Shown: one piece after another, positions 51,279 through 60,119 of the stretch
How the letters are laid out: each line of letters begins with the position of its first letter
Position numbering within the stretch: the stretch's first letter is position 1
Assembly (NCBI GenBank): GCA_910576915.1
Contig: CAJTJT010000001.1
Location: 124,001-188,000 of the forward strand
Length of the DNA stretch: 64,000 bases
Source: an uncultured Elusimicrobiales bacterium
GTDB taxonomy: Bacteria; Elusimicrobiota; Elusimicrobia; Elusimicrobiales; Elusimicrobiaceae
Reading direction: 5' to 3'
Position numbers and translations under genes: made by a program
Notes under the pieces: generated by a model
Told to the model about the DNA's origin: nothing
The model's database searches: none
The model's input: the letters and a program-made list of their open reading frames with translations, nothing else

Positions 51279-51797
51279 ATGAAAAAAATATCAAAAAAAT
51301 GTACGGTAAAAAAGGCCGGATTTACGCTTATAGAGCTATTGGTGGTTGTTTTAATCATCGGAATACTGGCGGCGGTGGCACTGCCGCAGTACGAAGCTGC
51401 GGTGCTGAAAGCGCGGGTTCAACAGCAATTGCTAATTTTACATACTGTAGCACGCGGACAGGAAATGTTTTATTTGGCTAACGGGCGTTATTCTACCTCT
51501 TTTGAAGAATTGGATATAGAGCTTCCCGTACCTGAGCGAAAACAAATCATTGACTTAAATCCTCATTATTTTTATAAAAACTTTTATTGTTCTTTGGATG
51601 TTTTCCACAGCGGTGGGGTGCAATCCACGTCCGCGTCCTGCGCGTTGCCCGGTTGGGATACTATGTTTTTGAGTTATGCCGGGGTGAACGGAGGGAAAAA
51701 TCTGTTATCTTGTTCTATGCGCCAGCCGTTGTTGGTTCGTACCTTGAAGAGTTTGGGTTTTACCGAGCGTGCAGGCAGGCTGATCATGGAGTTTTAG
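51279..51797 (+). CDS. Type IV prepilin, probably leaderless
   Basis: 172 residues. The leader MKKISKKCTVKKA is cut before GFTLIELLVVVLIIGILAAV, followed by VALPQYEAAVLKARVQQQL and a headpiece with YLANGRYSTSFEELDIELP. The ATG lies 6 bases after the -10 of P5 and no ribosome site is present, so a leaderless transcript is likely. The C-terminus differs from other pilins (KSLGFTERAGRLIMEF). The stop is TAG. Confidence 0.9.
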   Translation: MKKISKKCTVKKAGFTLIELLVVVLIIGILAAVALPQYEAAVLKARVQQQLLILHTVARGQEMFYLANGRYSTSFEELDIELPVPERKQIIDLNPHYFYKNFYCSLDVFHSGGVQSTSASCALPGWDTMFLSYAGVNGGKNLLSCSMRQPLLVRTLKSLGFTERAGRLIMEF

Positions 51798-51809
51798 CGA
51801 GAAAGCGTT

Positions 51810-51847
51810 AAAAAACCGGAGCCGTTTTCGGCCCCGGTTTTTTTATG
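51810..51847. terminator. Bidirectional terminator
   Basis: AAAAACCGG pairs with CCGGTTTTT, with an inner GCCG/CGGC pairing. Between convergent pilin and OmpA-type genes. Confidence 0.82.
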
Positions 51848-51857
51848 GTGAAAAGGA

Positions 51858-52493
51858 CTATTTAATGTCTTTTTCGTTGGCGGTGATGGAGAGCACCACG
51901 CGGCGGTTTTGCGCACGGCCTTCGGCGGTGGCATTGGAGGCAATCGGGTTCGAGGAACCGTAGCCGACGTAGGTGATGCTTAAGGTTTTAAGACCGCTTC
52001 CCAGGAGGAAATCGTACACGGCTTTGGCGCGCTGGGTGGAGAGTTTGTTGTTGATGGCGTCGGAGCCGGTAGAGTCGGTATACCCTTGTACGACGATGCG
52101 GTTTTTGGGGTATTTTTTGAGCACTCTGTTAAGGTCGGTCAGCGTTTGCATGGAAGCGGCGGAAAGTTCCGCGCTGCCGGTGGCAAACAAAATATCGTTT
52201 TTCAAGTAAACCTGAATGCCGTTAGCGGATTTTACCACTTCGGCGATAGCGGCGAGTTCTTTGGCTTGTTTGTCATAATAGTTACCCAAGGCTCCGCCAG
52301 CGGCCAAACCGGCCAAAGCACCGGCGATAGCGCCGTGTTCGCTTTTGTGGCCCGTATTGTTGGCGATGATAGCTCCGGCGGCCGCGCCTACAGCGGCGCC
52401 GCCCGCGGCTCCCCAGGCGGTGCGTTTGCCGGGGGTGGTGCAGGCCGTCGTCAGTAAAGCGCAGGCCGTGCAAAGTAAAATTACTTTTTTCAT
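51858..52493 (-). CDS. OmpA-family lipoprotein with glycine zipper
   Basis: 211 residues. MKKVILLCTACALLTTACTT has a lipobox (TTAC). Residues of about 28-75 are a Gly/Ala-rich zipper (AAGGAAVGAAAGAIIA). The C-terminal OmpA domain binds peptidoglycan: VVQGYTDSTGS, LSTQRAKAVYDFL and RAQNRRVVLSI. It probably links the outer membrane to the cell wall, like YiaD. Confidence 0.94.
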   Translation of the reverse strand: MKKVILLCTACALLTTACTTPGKRTAWGAAGGAAVGAAAGAIIANNTGHKSEHGAIAGALAGLAAGGALGNYYDKQAKELAAIAEVVKSANGIQVYLKNDILFATGSAELSAASMQTLTDLNRVLKKYPKNRIVVQGYTDSTGSDAINNKLSTQRAKAVYDFLLGSGLKTLSITYVGYGSSNPIASNATAEGRAQNRRVVLSITANEKDIK

Positions 52494-52656
52494 GATGTGC
52501 GTTTCTCCTTGTTAAAAATTGGATAAATATATTTTACTTTTTTCCTGTTTTGAACGGAAGCGTTTGTTTGGACGTTCTTTGCGGGGAAAATTTTTGTCGT
52601 AGTTATTTTGGGGGCTGTTGCTTTTTGTCGACCCAAAAAGTCGTGCATTTGCTGGC

Positions 52657-52694
52657 GACATGTCCTAAACAGTGTGGCTTTACTAGTCTAATGA
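52657..52694 (+). promoter_or_regulatory. Upstream box B, copy 5
   Basis: GACATGTCCTAAACAGTGTGG and CTTTACTAGTCTAATGAG, followed by GGGCGGCTCGCCCC, which leads into P6. A decayed TTTTTGTCGACCCAAAAAG hairpin precedes it at 52622-52640. Confidence 0.65.
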
Positions 52695-52726
52695 GCGCGG
52701 TGGGTAAGGGATGGGCGGCTCGCCCC

Positions 52727-52756
52727 TTGACTCGTTTTTTTTTTTTTTGATACAGT
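52727..52756 (+). promoter_or_regulatory. Poly-T spacer promoter P6 (T14), secreted protein gene
   Basis: -35 TTGACT at 52727-52732, CG, fourteen T at 52735-52748, GA, -10 TACAGT at 52751-52756, then GGGG. The spacer is 18 instead of 16. The leader contains AAAACGGTC paired with GGCCGTTTT just before the TAGGAGG site. Confidence 0.75.
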
Positions 52757-52841
52757 GGGGAAAACGGTCTGATGGCGCTTTTTTCCCTATCTTATGTTTT
52801 TTTCTGTTGTAAAGCCCGTATAGGCCGTTTTAGGAGGTATT

Positions 52842-53858
52842 ATGAAACGGTTTTATCTGTTTGTATTGCTGCCTTTTATTTCATTGCCCGTGCTGGCCGC
52901 AACAAAAAACAAAATCAGCATGGTAACGTATTTCCCGGTTCCGTATGTAGCTTATTCCCAGGTGAATACAACGGACCAAATGGATATCGGCTTAACAAAT
53001 ACATGTGATATGAAATTAGGCTGTTCGGAAGAGTCTGCCACGTTAAATGCTACTCGGGTAAATTTAAAGGGAGGCAAATTAAACTTGGACGGCGGCCGCG
53101 GGATAAAAGGCTATACGCTTAGTTTGGGTAGCGGAAGCGTCGACGGCAGAATCTCGTTCCAAAATGTACGTATCCAAACGGGTAACATGGAAAGCGTAAA
53201 CGCGCAAGATATGAAAGTGTCCGCGCTTAAACTGTTTGGAAAGACTTTTCCCTCCTGCAAAGAGAAAGACCCTTCGGGACAAATGCAGTGGGCGAGCTTA
53301 AAACTCAAAGGTGCGTCCTCGAATGAACTTTATTTGGCGTGCGGCGGTTTAGGAGAATCAACCGAGCCCGAAGAAGACTGTTCGGTCCGTTCCTATAAAT
53401 TGGCGAACAAAAGCAAATGCTGCCCGGGAACGCCTACAAGTGACGGCGATTGCTGGCTGGCTCCTTCTTACGAATGGGGGGCGAAAAAGAACTTTTCCGG
53501 CACATTTACGGTTACATTTTTCGTAGATCCTATTCAAACATGTTATGATGCCGCTCACACCAATCCAAACGTATATCGGAAAGTTTTGCCTAGAGAAGCG
53601 CAGTGGCCTGTCATGAACTGCGGGGAACGCAATAATGCAAATAAACCGTCGTTGTCGTGCGGCCCTACGCATACGCCGGACGGGGTTGTTTTTCCAACAT
53701 GTTACTATACGGTTGACGTGCCCGCAACACTCGGGCATGATTATGATATTTACCATACGGGATGTAAAAAACTTTCTGACACCGAATGCGAGTGTACCGC
53801 CAGCCGCTGGCCGGGGCATGAGTGTGTGGAAAAAACCGCTCAAAAAAACGGGTGGTAA
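52842..53858 (+). CDS. Secreted Cys-rich protein of the poly-T regulon
   Basis: 338 residues. Signal peptide MKRFYLFVLLPFISLPVLA, then KISMVTYFPVPYVAYSQVN. Residues of about 60-150 are rich in short Gly/Leu/Ser strands (KGGKLNLDGG, YTLSLGSGSV), suggesting a beta-helix, and end with ALKLFGKTF. The C-terminal 160 residues contain about 18 Cys. A strong TAGGAGG site precedes the ATG. The same opening pattern and the LFG.TF element occur in the protein at 63593, which has the same type of promoter. No named family is recognised. Confidence 0.82.
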   Translation: MKRFYLFVLLPFISLPVLAATKNKISMVTYFPVPYVAYSQVNTTDQMDIGLTNTCDMKLGCSEESATLNATRVNLKGGKLNLDGGRGIKGYTLSLGSGSVDGRISFQNVRIQTGNMESVNAQDMKVSALKLFGKTFPSCKEKDPSGQMQWASLKLKGASSNELYLACGGLGESTEPEEDCSVRSYKLANKSKCCPGTPTSDGDCWLAPSYEWGAKKNFSGTFTVTFFVDPIQTCYDAAHTNPNVYRKVLPREAQWPVMNCGERNNANKPSLSCGPTHTPDGVVFPTCYYTVDVPATLGHDYDIYHTGCKKLSDTECECTASRWPGHECVEKTAQKNGW

Positions 53859-53875
53859 AATTCTGCTTGCGTGAC

Positions 53876-53902
53876 AAAAAGCGGCTCCAAAGGCCGCTTT
53901 TT
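53876..53902 (+). terminator. Terminator after secreted protein gene
   Basis: AAAAAGCGGC pairs with GCCGCTTTTT around TCCAAAG. Confidence 0.85.
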
Positions 53903-54005
53903 GTTATATGGGGGTGCCCGGGCGCGGGCTTCGGTTTTTGCCGGGGATATTTTTTTATTTGCGCGTGAAAAAACTTGTTATAATAAAATACGAGGATTTC
54001 TGTTT

Positions 54006-54863
54006 ATGACCGAACAACGTATCAATATCATGGAGCCGGAAGTTGCCGCGGCAAAACCCGCGGGTGCGGAAAAGCCGCAGGTGGTATACGCGACGGTGAC
54101 GGAACGTTTCGTCGCTTTGTTGATTGATTATGGCGTGGTGTTTATCCCTGCGCAGCTGATTGCCGCGCTGGTGATTAAATTGTTGGGTCCCAGCCTGGAA
54201 CTGGGGGGCATTATCGCCATTTTGGCCGGTATTAACGGTGCGTTTATTTTGTACGAAACCATTTTATCCAGCGGCGACCGCGTGACCCTCGGCAAGAGCC
54301 TGGTGGGCATCGCCGTGGTAAAAAAAGATTTAAGCGGTCCGCTTTCCATCCCGCAGGCGTTTGTGCGCGCGGTTGGTTATTACATCAGCGCGGCGCTTTT
54401 TATGTGCGGGTTTTTGTTGGCGTTTTTTGATGACCGCCACCGTGCCCTGCAGGATTTTTTAAGCGGCAGCGTGGTGGTGCAGATTCGCGAAAAATCGTGG
54501 GTGGAACGCACCGTCGTGCGGTTTTTGGGCGGCGTGCTTTTGACCGCTTTTGCGTGGACGGCGTACTCGCAGTTTTTTGGCGGCGGGTCGCTGATTCAAA
54601 AGTATTACGTCGACCAGGCGCGCAAACACTTGGTAAAAATCGCGCTTTTGGAAGAAGCCCACTACACGCGTTATGGGCGGTATACCAACGATTTGCTGCG
54701 CTTATCTCTCCTGTCTGGGGACCCGGTTCAATTCCAGCGCGATACGCAAAAAGTGCTTTCGCCCAAAGGTTTTAAAATCGGCGTGAACGGGGAGCGGTAC
54801 AAACTCAGCGCCGTGGCGCGGGACGAAAAAAAGACTACCGTCTATTACGCTCCGGGCGAATAA
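54006..54863 (+). CDS. RDD-family membrane protein with pilin-headpiece-like tail
   Basis: 285 residues. An RDD domain (helices at about 33-60, 68-88 and 122-142) has the pattern RFVALLIDYGVVF, LGKSLVGIAVV and DRHRALQDFLSGS. A further hydrophobic segment lies near 172-190. The tail after residue 195 resembles a pilin headpiece: KIALLEEAHYTRYGRYTNDLL recalls the EMFYLANGRYSTSFEELD of the 51279 pilin. CGAGGA precedes ATG 54006; the longer frame to 53871 overlaps the terminator. It is convergent with another RDD gene of the same design. Confidence 0.85.
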   Translation: MTEQRINIMEPEVAAAKPAGAEKPQVVYATVTERFVALLIDYGVVFIPAQLIAALVIKLLGPSLELGGIIAILAGINGAFILYETILSSGDRVTLGKSLVGIAVVKKDLSGPLSIPQAFVRAVGYYISAALFMCGFLLAFFDDRHRALQDFLSGSVVVQIREKSWVERTVVRFLGGVLLTAFAWTAYSQFFGGGSLIQKYYVDQARKHLVKIALLEEAHYTRYGRYTNDLLRLSLLSGDPVQFQRDTQKVLSPKGFKIGVNGERYKLSAVARDEKKTTVYYAPGE

Positions 54864-54876
54864 CATTTAGGTTCAT

Positions 54877-54910
54877 AAAAAATCCTCCGCTTTGGCGGAG
54901 GATTTTTTTT
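54877..54910. terminator. Bidirectional terminator between RDD genes
   Basis: AAAAAATCCTCCG pairs with CGGAGGATTTTTT around CTTTGG. Confidence 0.9.
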
Positions 54911-54913
54911 CGG

Positions 54914-55753
54914 TTATTTAGCCCCTGTAAACGAAGCGCATAGTTCCCGGCCGGGTGCGGTGTCGGACTGGCAGGTTACCGGCCCGCCGTCAAACGAGTA
55001 ATACAGCGAATACAAAATATCCATTCCATTCGAGCGCGCCTGCGCCGTTACGCCGCCCGGTTCCAGCACCAGTTCGTACCCTTTACAGCAAAGTTTTTGC
55101 GGATTGATTTTTTTACATCCGTTATATTCACCCTGCCATTCGCGCGGGTCTGCCCCCGGCAAAGACGCATCCTTTTGCTGTTGGCGCGCGGCCTGGCCCA
55201 AAGACGTCAGCATGCGTGAAAGCTGAATATGGCGTTCCGTGCGCTGGTATTGCGGCAGCGCCACCAGCCCCAGGAGCATGGTTACAAACGCAAGCGCCAG
55301 CAAAATGGAAACCACGGTAATCAGCGTGAGCGAGGCTTCTTCCGCTTCTTCTTCCTCGTCCAGGTCCGGGTTGAAGTCGGCGTTTTTGACGATGACCGCG
55401 CTGTGGCTGACGCGGTCGTGCAGCGTCCGTTTTTTCTTGTCAAACGCGGCGATAAAAAAGCCGAAATAAAACGTAATGTTCGTAATCAGTTTGGATAAAA
55501 TGCGCTCCGTGGCCTGCCAAAACGTCAGGCGGCGGCCGCGGCGGTCCACCACTTTTATGTTCATGATGATTTTGCCTAAACTCGCTTGCAGCGGCGAGCT
55601 TTCGAGTAGCGCATAATACAGCCAAATGATTACCAAAAGCACCAGCGGAACAGTGGCCCCGCTGAGCATTTGGGACAGAATCCAAAAAATCACGGCAAAT
55701 ACGGCCGCATCAATTAAGAAAGCGAAAAAACGCTTCCATACACTTGCATACAT
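54914..55753 (-). CDS. RDD-family membrane protein fused to a pilin-like domain
   Basis: 279 residues. The RDD domain spans about 1-125 (WKRFFAFLIDAAVFAVIF, LQASLGKIIMNIKVVDRRG, KKRTLHDRVSHSAVIV). An acidic linker (DLDEEEEAEEA) leads to a pilin-like part: SLTLITVVSILLALAFVTML, then LGLVALPQYQRTERHIQLS, aligning with the GFTLIE...VALPQY helix of the pilins. The prepilin peptidase Gly-Phe and the Glu5 are missing, so it cannot be processed in the usual way. The C-terminal domain has paired Cys (CKKINPQKLCC, TCQSD, ELCASF) as in the pilins. AAAGGGGGG precedes the ATG. Confidence 0.86.
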   Translation of the reverse strand: MYASVWKRFFAFLIDAAVFAVIFWILSQMLSGATVPLVLLVIIWLYYALLESSPLQASLGKIIMNIKVVDRRGRRLTFWQATERILSKLITNITFYFGFFIAAFDKKKRTLHDRVSHSAVIVKNADFNPDLDEEEEAEEASLTLITVVSILLALAFVTMLLGLVALPQYQRTERHIQLSRMLTSLGQAARQQQKDASLPGADPREWQGEYNGCKKINPQKLCCKGYELVLEPGGVTAQARSNGMDILYSLYYSFDGGPVTCQSDTAPGRELCASFTGAK

Positions 55754-55840
55754 AACGCACCCCCCTTTGGCGTAGTTGTATATAGATAGTATAGGCGCGG
55801 GGTAAAAAACGGCAAGGGTAAAAATTGAGTAGAAGGGGCG

Positions 55841-56323
55841 TCAGCGGCAGAGGGGGACAGGGACGGCTCCGGCGGCTTTTAAGAGGTCGTTGGGGTTCAT
55901 TTTAATTTGCAGGCCGCGGATGCCCGCGCTGATGTAAATGTAGTCCCATAAAATACAGTCTTCGTGGATAAAGGTGGGGAAATGCTTTTTCATGCCCAAA
56001 GGGGAACATCCGCCGCGGATGTAGCCTGTCAGCGGGAACAGTTCTTTTACATGCAGCATTTCGCACGATTTGTTGCCGCTTGCGCGTGCGGCGGCTTTTA
56101 AATCCAACTCCGCCGCCCCGGGAATGACGCACACAAAAAGCCCCGTTTTATCCCCGCGCAAAACAAGGGTTTTGTATACCTGGTCGATGTTTTCGCCCAA
56201 ACTGCTGGCCACGTGCGCGGCGCTTAAATCTTCCTCGTCCACTTGATACGGGATGAGTTCGTACGGGATGTTAAGTTCGTCCAGCCGTCGTGCGGCGTTT
56301 GTTTTGTGGATTTTTTCCTTCAT
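55841..56323 (-). CDS. ybaK: YbaK-family aminoacyl-tRNA deacylase
   Basis: 160 residues, a single YbaK domain. It hydrolyses mischarged Cys-tRNA(Pro). The conserved Lys lies in QVYKTLVLRGD, and AARASGNKSCEML and TGYIRGGCSPLGMKK are family signatures. It stands alone; P7 and a prepilin gene begin upstream in the opposite direction. Confidence 0.94.
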   Translation of the reverse strand: MKEKIHKTNAARRLDELNIPYELIPYQVDEEDLSAAHVASSLGENIDQVYKTLVLRGDKTGLFVCVIPGAAELDLKAAARASGNKSCEMLHVKELFPLTGYIRGGCSPLGMKKHFPTFIHEDCILWDYIYISAGIRGLQIKMNPNDLLKAAGAVPVPLCR

Positions 56324-56361
56324 ATTTAAATTATAGAATTTTTGGCGGTGCGGCGTGCCCC

Positions 56362-56389
56362 TTGACCCGTTTTTTTTTTTTGATAATAT
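56362..56389 (+). promoter_or_regulatory. Poly-T spacer promoter P7 (T12), prepilin gene
   Basis: -35 TTGACC at 56362-56367, CG, twelve T at 56370-56381, GA, -10 TAATAT at 56384-56389. The spacer is 16. No box B lies upstream; the preceding sequence is GCGGCGTGCCCC. A palindromic repeat occupies most of the leader. Confidence 0.75.
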
Positions 56390-56392
56390 AGG

Positions 56393-56483
56393 GTCATTCC
56401 GAGAGGTTTTTGCTCGGAATCTTCCGCATACGGTTTATTTGCTTAAAAGCGGTAGCTCCTGAGCAGAAACTTCTCAGGATGAC
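56393..56483 (+). repeat. Composite palindrome in pilin 5' leader
   Basis: ATTCCGAG/CTCGGAAT and TCCTGAG/CTCAGGA hairpins with outer ends GTCAT...ATGAC. Same family as 26463-26543, but here it lies before the start codon and is not translated with the pilin. Confidence 0.75.
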
Positions 56484-56504
56484 TTTTTTAATGGAGGAAA
56501 TAAA

Positions 56505-56996
56505 ATGAAAGGGTTTACGTTAATTGAGCTGTTGGTAGTCGTATTAATTATCGGCATTTTGTCTTCGGTGGCGTTGCCGCAGTATACCAAAGCGGTGGAA
56601 AAGGCCCGGGCATCGGAGGCGCGGGTAATTCTGAAAAAAATGTCGGATAATATAGATTTGTGTTTACTGAATACGGGTATTTATTCTGAATGTATGAACA
56701 AAGATATTGTATTCGAGGGATTTGAAAATTATTCTGGAACAAGCCTTGCTTTCTCTACTAATAATTTCTCCTATACATGGCTATTTTTCCCTATGGCTAC
56801 GAGAAAAGGAGGAGATTATCGTTTGAGTGCTGTTTCTGCCTCTTTGTATCCGCAGATTAAAGGTGGAATAACGTTGCCGGAGGCGGGGGTGTATTGTCAG
56901 GGACTAACTGCTAAGGGCGAAGAAATTTGCAAATCAATAAGCGGAAAAACCTCTATTCCGTTAGGAGAGAGCGGTAATCATACCTATCCTTTATAA
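56505..56996 (+). CDS. Type IV prepilin
   Basis: 163 residues. Leader MK before GFTLIELLVVVLIIGILSSV, then VALPQYTKAVEKARASEAR. The headpiece is notably AT-rich compared with neighbouring genes and contains YSECMNKD and a C-terminal EAGVYCQGLTAKGEEICK loop. The ATGGAGGAAAT stretch contains the GGAGG site. P7 lies upstream with a palindromic element between. Confidence 0.92.
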   Translation: MKGFTLIELLVVVLIIGILSSVALPQYTKAVEKARASEARVILKKMSDNIDLCLLNTGIYSECMNKDIVFEGFENYSGTSLAFSTNNFSYTWLFFPMATRKGGDYRLSAVSASLYPQIKGGITLPEAGVYCQGLTAKGEEICKSISGKTSIPLGESGNHTYPL

Positions 56997-57002
56997 AAAA
57001 AA

Positions 57003-57036
57003 CTCCCCGGGTTAATGCCCGGGGAATTTTATTTTA
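57003..57036. terminator. Bidirectional terminator between prepilin and uvrA
   Basis: CCCCGGG pairs with CCCGGGG around TTAATG. The minus-strand tail is a run of seven T. Confidence 0.82.
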
Positions 57037-60006
57037 CTTCTTTTTAATTTGTTTCTTTTTGGCGGGCTTTTTGGCGTCCGCTTTTTTTGCGCCCGCGGCG
57101 GCCGGTTTGGGTTTGTCTTCTTTGCGCGCGGCCAGCGTAACGCCTTGCGCTTTCATAAACGCGTCCATTTCGTCCAGTTCCTTTTTAAGGTACTTGCCCG
57201 TATACGAGCCGGGGCACGCGGCTACCTTGCGCGGCGTGCCTTCGCAGACGATTTGGCCGCCTTTGTCGCCGCCTTCGGGGCCAAGGTCAATCAGCCAGTC
57301 GGCCGTTTTGATAACGTCCAGGTTATGCTCGATAATCAGCACTGTGTTGCCCTTATCGGCCAGGCCGTGAAGCACCTGGAGCAGTTTGTCGATATCGGCA
57401 AAGTGGAGGCCCGTGGTGGGTTCGTCCAAAATATAGAGCGTTTTGCCCGTGCCTTTGCGCGAAAGTTCGTCCGCCAGTTTGACGCGCTGCGCTTCGCCGC
57501 CCGAAAGCGTGGTGGCCGCCTGGCCGAGTTTGATGTACCCGAGGCCCACGTCGTTAAGCGTTTTTAAATAGCGTTTGATTTTGGGAATCGCGTCAAAAAA
57601 TTCCAGCGCCTGCGATACGCTCATATCCAGCACTTCGGCGATGTTTTTGCCTTTGAATTTTACCTGCAGCGTGTCCTCGTTAAAGCGGTTGCCGTGGCAT
57701 TCTTCGCATTTGACGTAAATGTCGGGCAGAAACTGCATTTGAATTTTTAAAATCCCGTCGCCCTGGCATTTTTCGCACCGTCCGCCTTTAACGTTAAACG
57801 AAAACCGCCCGGGTTTGTAACCGCGCCGTTTGGCTTCGGGCATTTCGGCGAATAAATCGCGGATGTGCGAGAACACGCCCGTATACGTGGCCGGGTTGCT
57901 GCGCGGCGTTTTGCCGATGGGGCTTTGGTCGACGATAATCACTTTGTCGATATTGTCGAGGCCCGTGATGATTTTATGTTCGCCGGGCGTGTCTTTGGCG
58001 TTGTAAAATTTCCGTGCCAAGGCGCGGTACAAAATTTGGTGGATGAGCGTACTCTTGCCGGAGCCGGATACGCCCGTTACGCACACGAATTTGCCGAGCG
58101 GGATTTTAACGTCGATATCCTTTAAGTTAAACTGTTTGGCACCCTGGATTTCCAGGTATTTGCCGTTGCCTTTGCGCGGCATGGCGGGGGGGAGAATCAT
58201 CTTCCGTCCGTTTAGGTACGACGCGGTGAGCGAGTTCTTGTCTTTCAAAAAGTCCGCCGTGTTTGCCGCCGCCACGATGTTGCCCCCGTGTTCGCCCGCC
58301 GCGGGGCCGAGTTCCACCACGTAATCGGCCGCCAGGATGGTGTCTTTGTCGTGCTCGACGATGATAAGCGTGTTGTCCAAATCCCGCAGGTTTTTGAGGG
58401 TTTCAATCAGGCGGTCGTTGTCGCGCGAGTGAAGGCCGATGGTCGGCTCGTCCAGCACGTACAGTACGCCCGTTAAGCCGGAGCCGATTTGCGTGGCCAG
58501 GTGGATACGCTGGGCTTCGCCGCCGGATAAGGTTTGGCTCATGCGGTTAAGCGTCAGGTACGAAAGACCCACGCTGTTTAAAAAGCCCAGGCGCGCGTTG
58601 ATTTCTTTGAGTACGTCTTTGGCGATGATTTTTTCGCGGTCGGTTAACTGTAATTGTTTGAAAAATTCCACCGCCGCCGAAACCTGCATGGCCGTAATTT
58701 CGTTGATGTTTTTTCCGTTGACGAGCACCGCCAAGGCTTCGGGTTTTAAGCGCGCGCCGCGGCAGACGGGGCAGGTGACTTCGTGCATAAAGCGGTTGTA
58801 GACTTCTTCTTTCACAAAATCGCTTTCGCTTTCGGAGTGGCGTCTTTGCAGGTTGGTAATTACGCCTTCAAACTCCTGTTCTCCGCCGGAAATGAGCGAC
58901 GTGTAACTTGCGCCGCCCGTGCCGTAGAGCAGTAAATCGCGCTGCGCTTTGGGCAGTTCCCGCCACGGCGTATTCATATTGATTTTGTTGCGGCGGCAGA
59001 CCTGGCGCAGAATGTCGTAATAGTATTCGCTCCACGAGTTTTTCCAGCGGTGGGTTCTGGTCGTGACCGGGTTATCCCACGCGGCGATGGCGCCTTCGTT
59101 AATGGAAATGGTCGGGTTTGGCACCACCAGATTTTCCGCCACTTCGATTTTAACGCCTAACCCGTTACATTCGGGGCACGCGCCGTAAGGCGAGTTGAAC
59201 GAAAACAACCGCGGTTCCAGTTCGCTAAACCCAATCCCGCAATGCGCGCAGGCGTTGCTTTCGCTGTACGTAAAATCGACGGGATTTTTTCCCTCCGTTT
59301 CCAAAATGTGCACCAGGCCCTGCGCGTATTTTAACGCGGCTTCCAAACTTTCCACCAAGCGTTCGCGGTCGAATTCGTCCACGTAAATTTCGTCCACGAC
59401 GAGTTCAATGGTGTGCTTTTTGTAGCGTTCCAACGCGGGGGTATGGTCTAAAGATATAATTTGGCCGTTTACGCGCGCTTTGACGTAGCCCTCTTTTTTA
59501 AATTTTGCGAAAAGTTCCTCGTACGTGCCCGCGCGGCCCCGTACGACGGGGGATAAAATATAGAGCGTTTTATCCGCAAATTTTTTCAAAATGTCCTGCG
59601 CGATGCCCTGCACGCTCCACGCTTCCACTTCGCGCCCGCATTGGGGGCAGTGGCGGTGACCGATACGCGCAAACAACAGGCGCAGGTAATCGTAAATTTC
59701 CGTAACGGTGGCTACCGTGGAGCGCGGATTTTTGGAGGGGTTGCGCTGTTCGATGGAAATGGCGGGGGATAAACCCTCGATATGTTCCACGTCCGGCTTT
59801 TCCATTAAATCCAAAAACTGGCGCGCATAAGCGGACATGCTTTCCACATATCTGCGCTGCCCTTCGGCGTAAATAGTGTCGAACGCCAGCGAACTTTTGC
59901 CGGAGCCGGAAAGCCCCGTTACTACTACCATTTTGTCTTTGGGAAGTTCTACGGTAATGTTTTTTAAATTGTGGCCCTTGGCCCCGATAACTTTAATGCT
60001 CTTCAT
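57034..60006 (-). CDS. uvrA: Excinuclease ABC subunit A
   Basis: 990 residues. The damage-recognition ATPase of nucleotide excision repair. Both ABC modules are complete: [14 protein letters not shown] and [13 protein letters not shown] as Walker [14 protein letters not shown] and [13 protein letters not shown] as signatures. Zinc motifs are visible ([19 protein letters not shown]...[16 protein letters not shown]...CEECHGNR). The C-terminus has an extra Lys/Ala-rich tail ([17 protein letters not shown]). ATG 60006 follows AAAGG; the frame to 60039 is rejected. Confidence 0.98.
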   Translation of the reverse strand: MKSIKVIGAKGHNLKNITVELPKDKMVVVTGLSGSGKSSLAFDTIYAEGQRRYVESMSAYARQFLDLMEKPDVEHIEGLSPAISIEQRNPSKNPRSTVATVTEIYDYLRLLFARIGHRHCPQCGREVEAWSVQGIAQDILKKFADKTLYILSPVVRGRAGTYEELFAKFKKEGYVKARVNGQIISLDHTPALERYKKHTIELVVDEIYVDEFDRERLVESLEAALKYAQGLVHILETEGKNPVDFTYSESNACAHCGIGFSELEPRLFSFNSPYGACPECNGLGVKIEVAENLVVPNPTISINEGAIAAWDNPVTTRTHRWKNSWSEYYYDILRQVCRRNKINMNTPWRELPKAQRDLLLYGTGGASYTSLISGGEQEFEGVITNLQRRHSESESDFVKEEVYNRFMHEVTCPVCRGARLKPEALAVLVNGKNINEITAMQVSAAVEFFKQLQLTDREKIIAKDVLKEINARLGFLNSVGLSYLTLNRMSQTLSGGEAQRIHLATQIGSGLTGVLYVLDEPTIGLHSRDNDRLIETLKNLRDLDNTLIIVEHDKDTILAADYVVELGPAAGEHGGNIVAAANTADFLKDKNSLTASYLNGRKMILPPAMPRKGNGKYLEIQGAKQFNLKDIDVKIPLGKFVCVTGVSGSGKSTLIHQILYRALARKFYNAKDTPGEHKIITGLDNIDKVIIVDQSPIGKTPRSNPATYTGVFSHIRDLFAEMPEAKRRGYKPGRFSFNVKGGRCEKCQGDGILKIQMQFLPDIYVKCEECHGNRFNEDTLQVKFKGKNIAEVLDMSVSQALEFFDAIPKIKRYLKTLNDVGLGYIKLGQAATTLSGGEAQRVKLADELSRKGTGKTLYILDEPTTGLHFADIDKLLQVLHGLADKGNTVLIIEHNLDVIKTADWLIDLGPEGGDKGGQIVCEGTPRKVAACPGSYTGKYLKKELDEMDAFMKAQGVTLAARKEDKPKPAAAGAKKADAKKPAKKKQIKKK

Positions 60007-60119
60007 AAATTTAACCTTTCTAAGGAAACGAACACCCACGCGGGTATAGCTGGAGCGCGGGTGTTTTTTATATAAATAAATTATATAATTTATATAACTT
60101 ATTTTCCCGGAGTGGGCGT

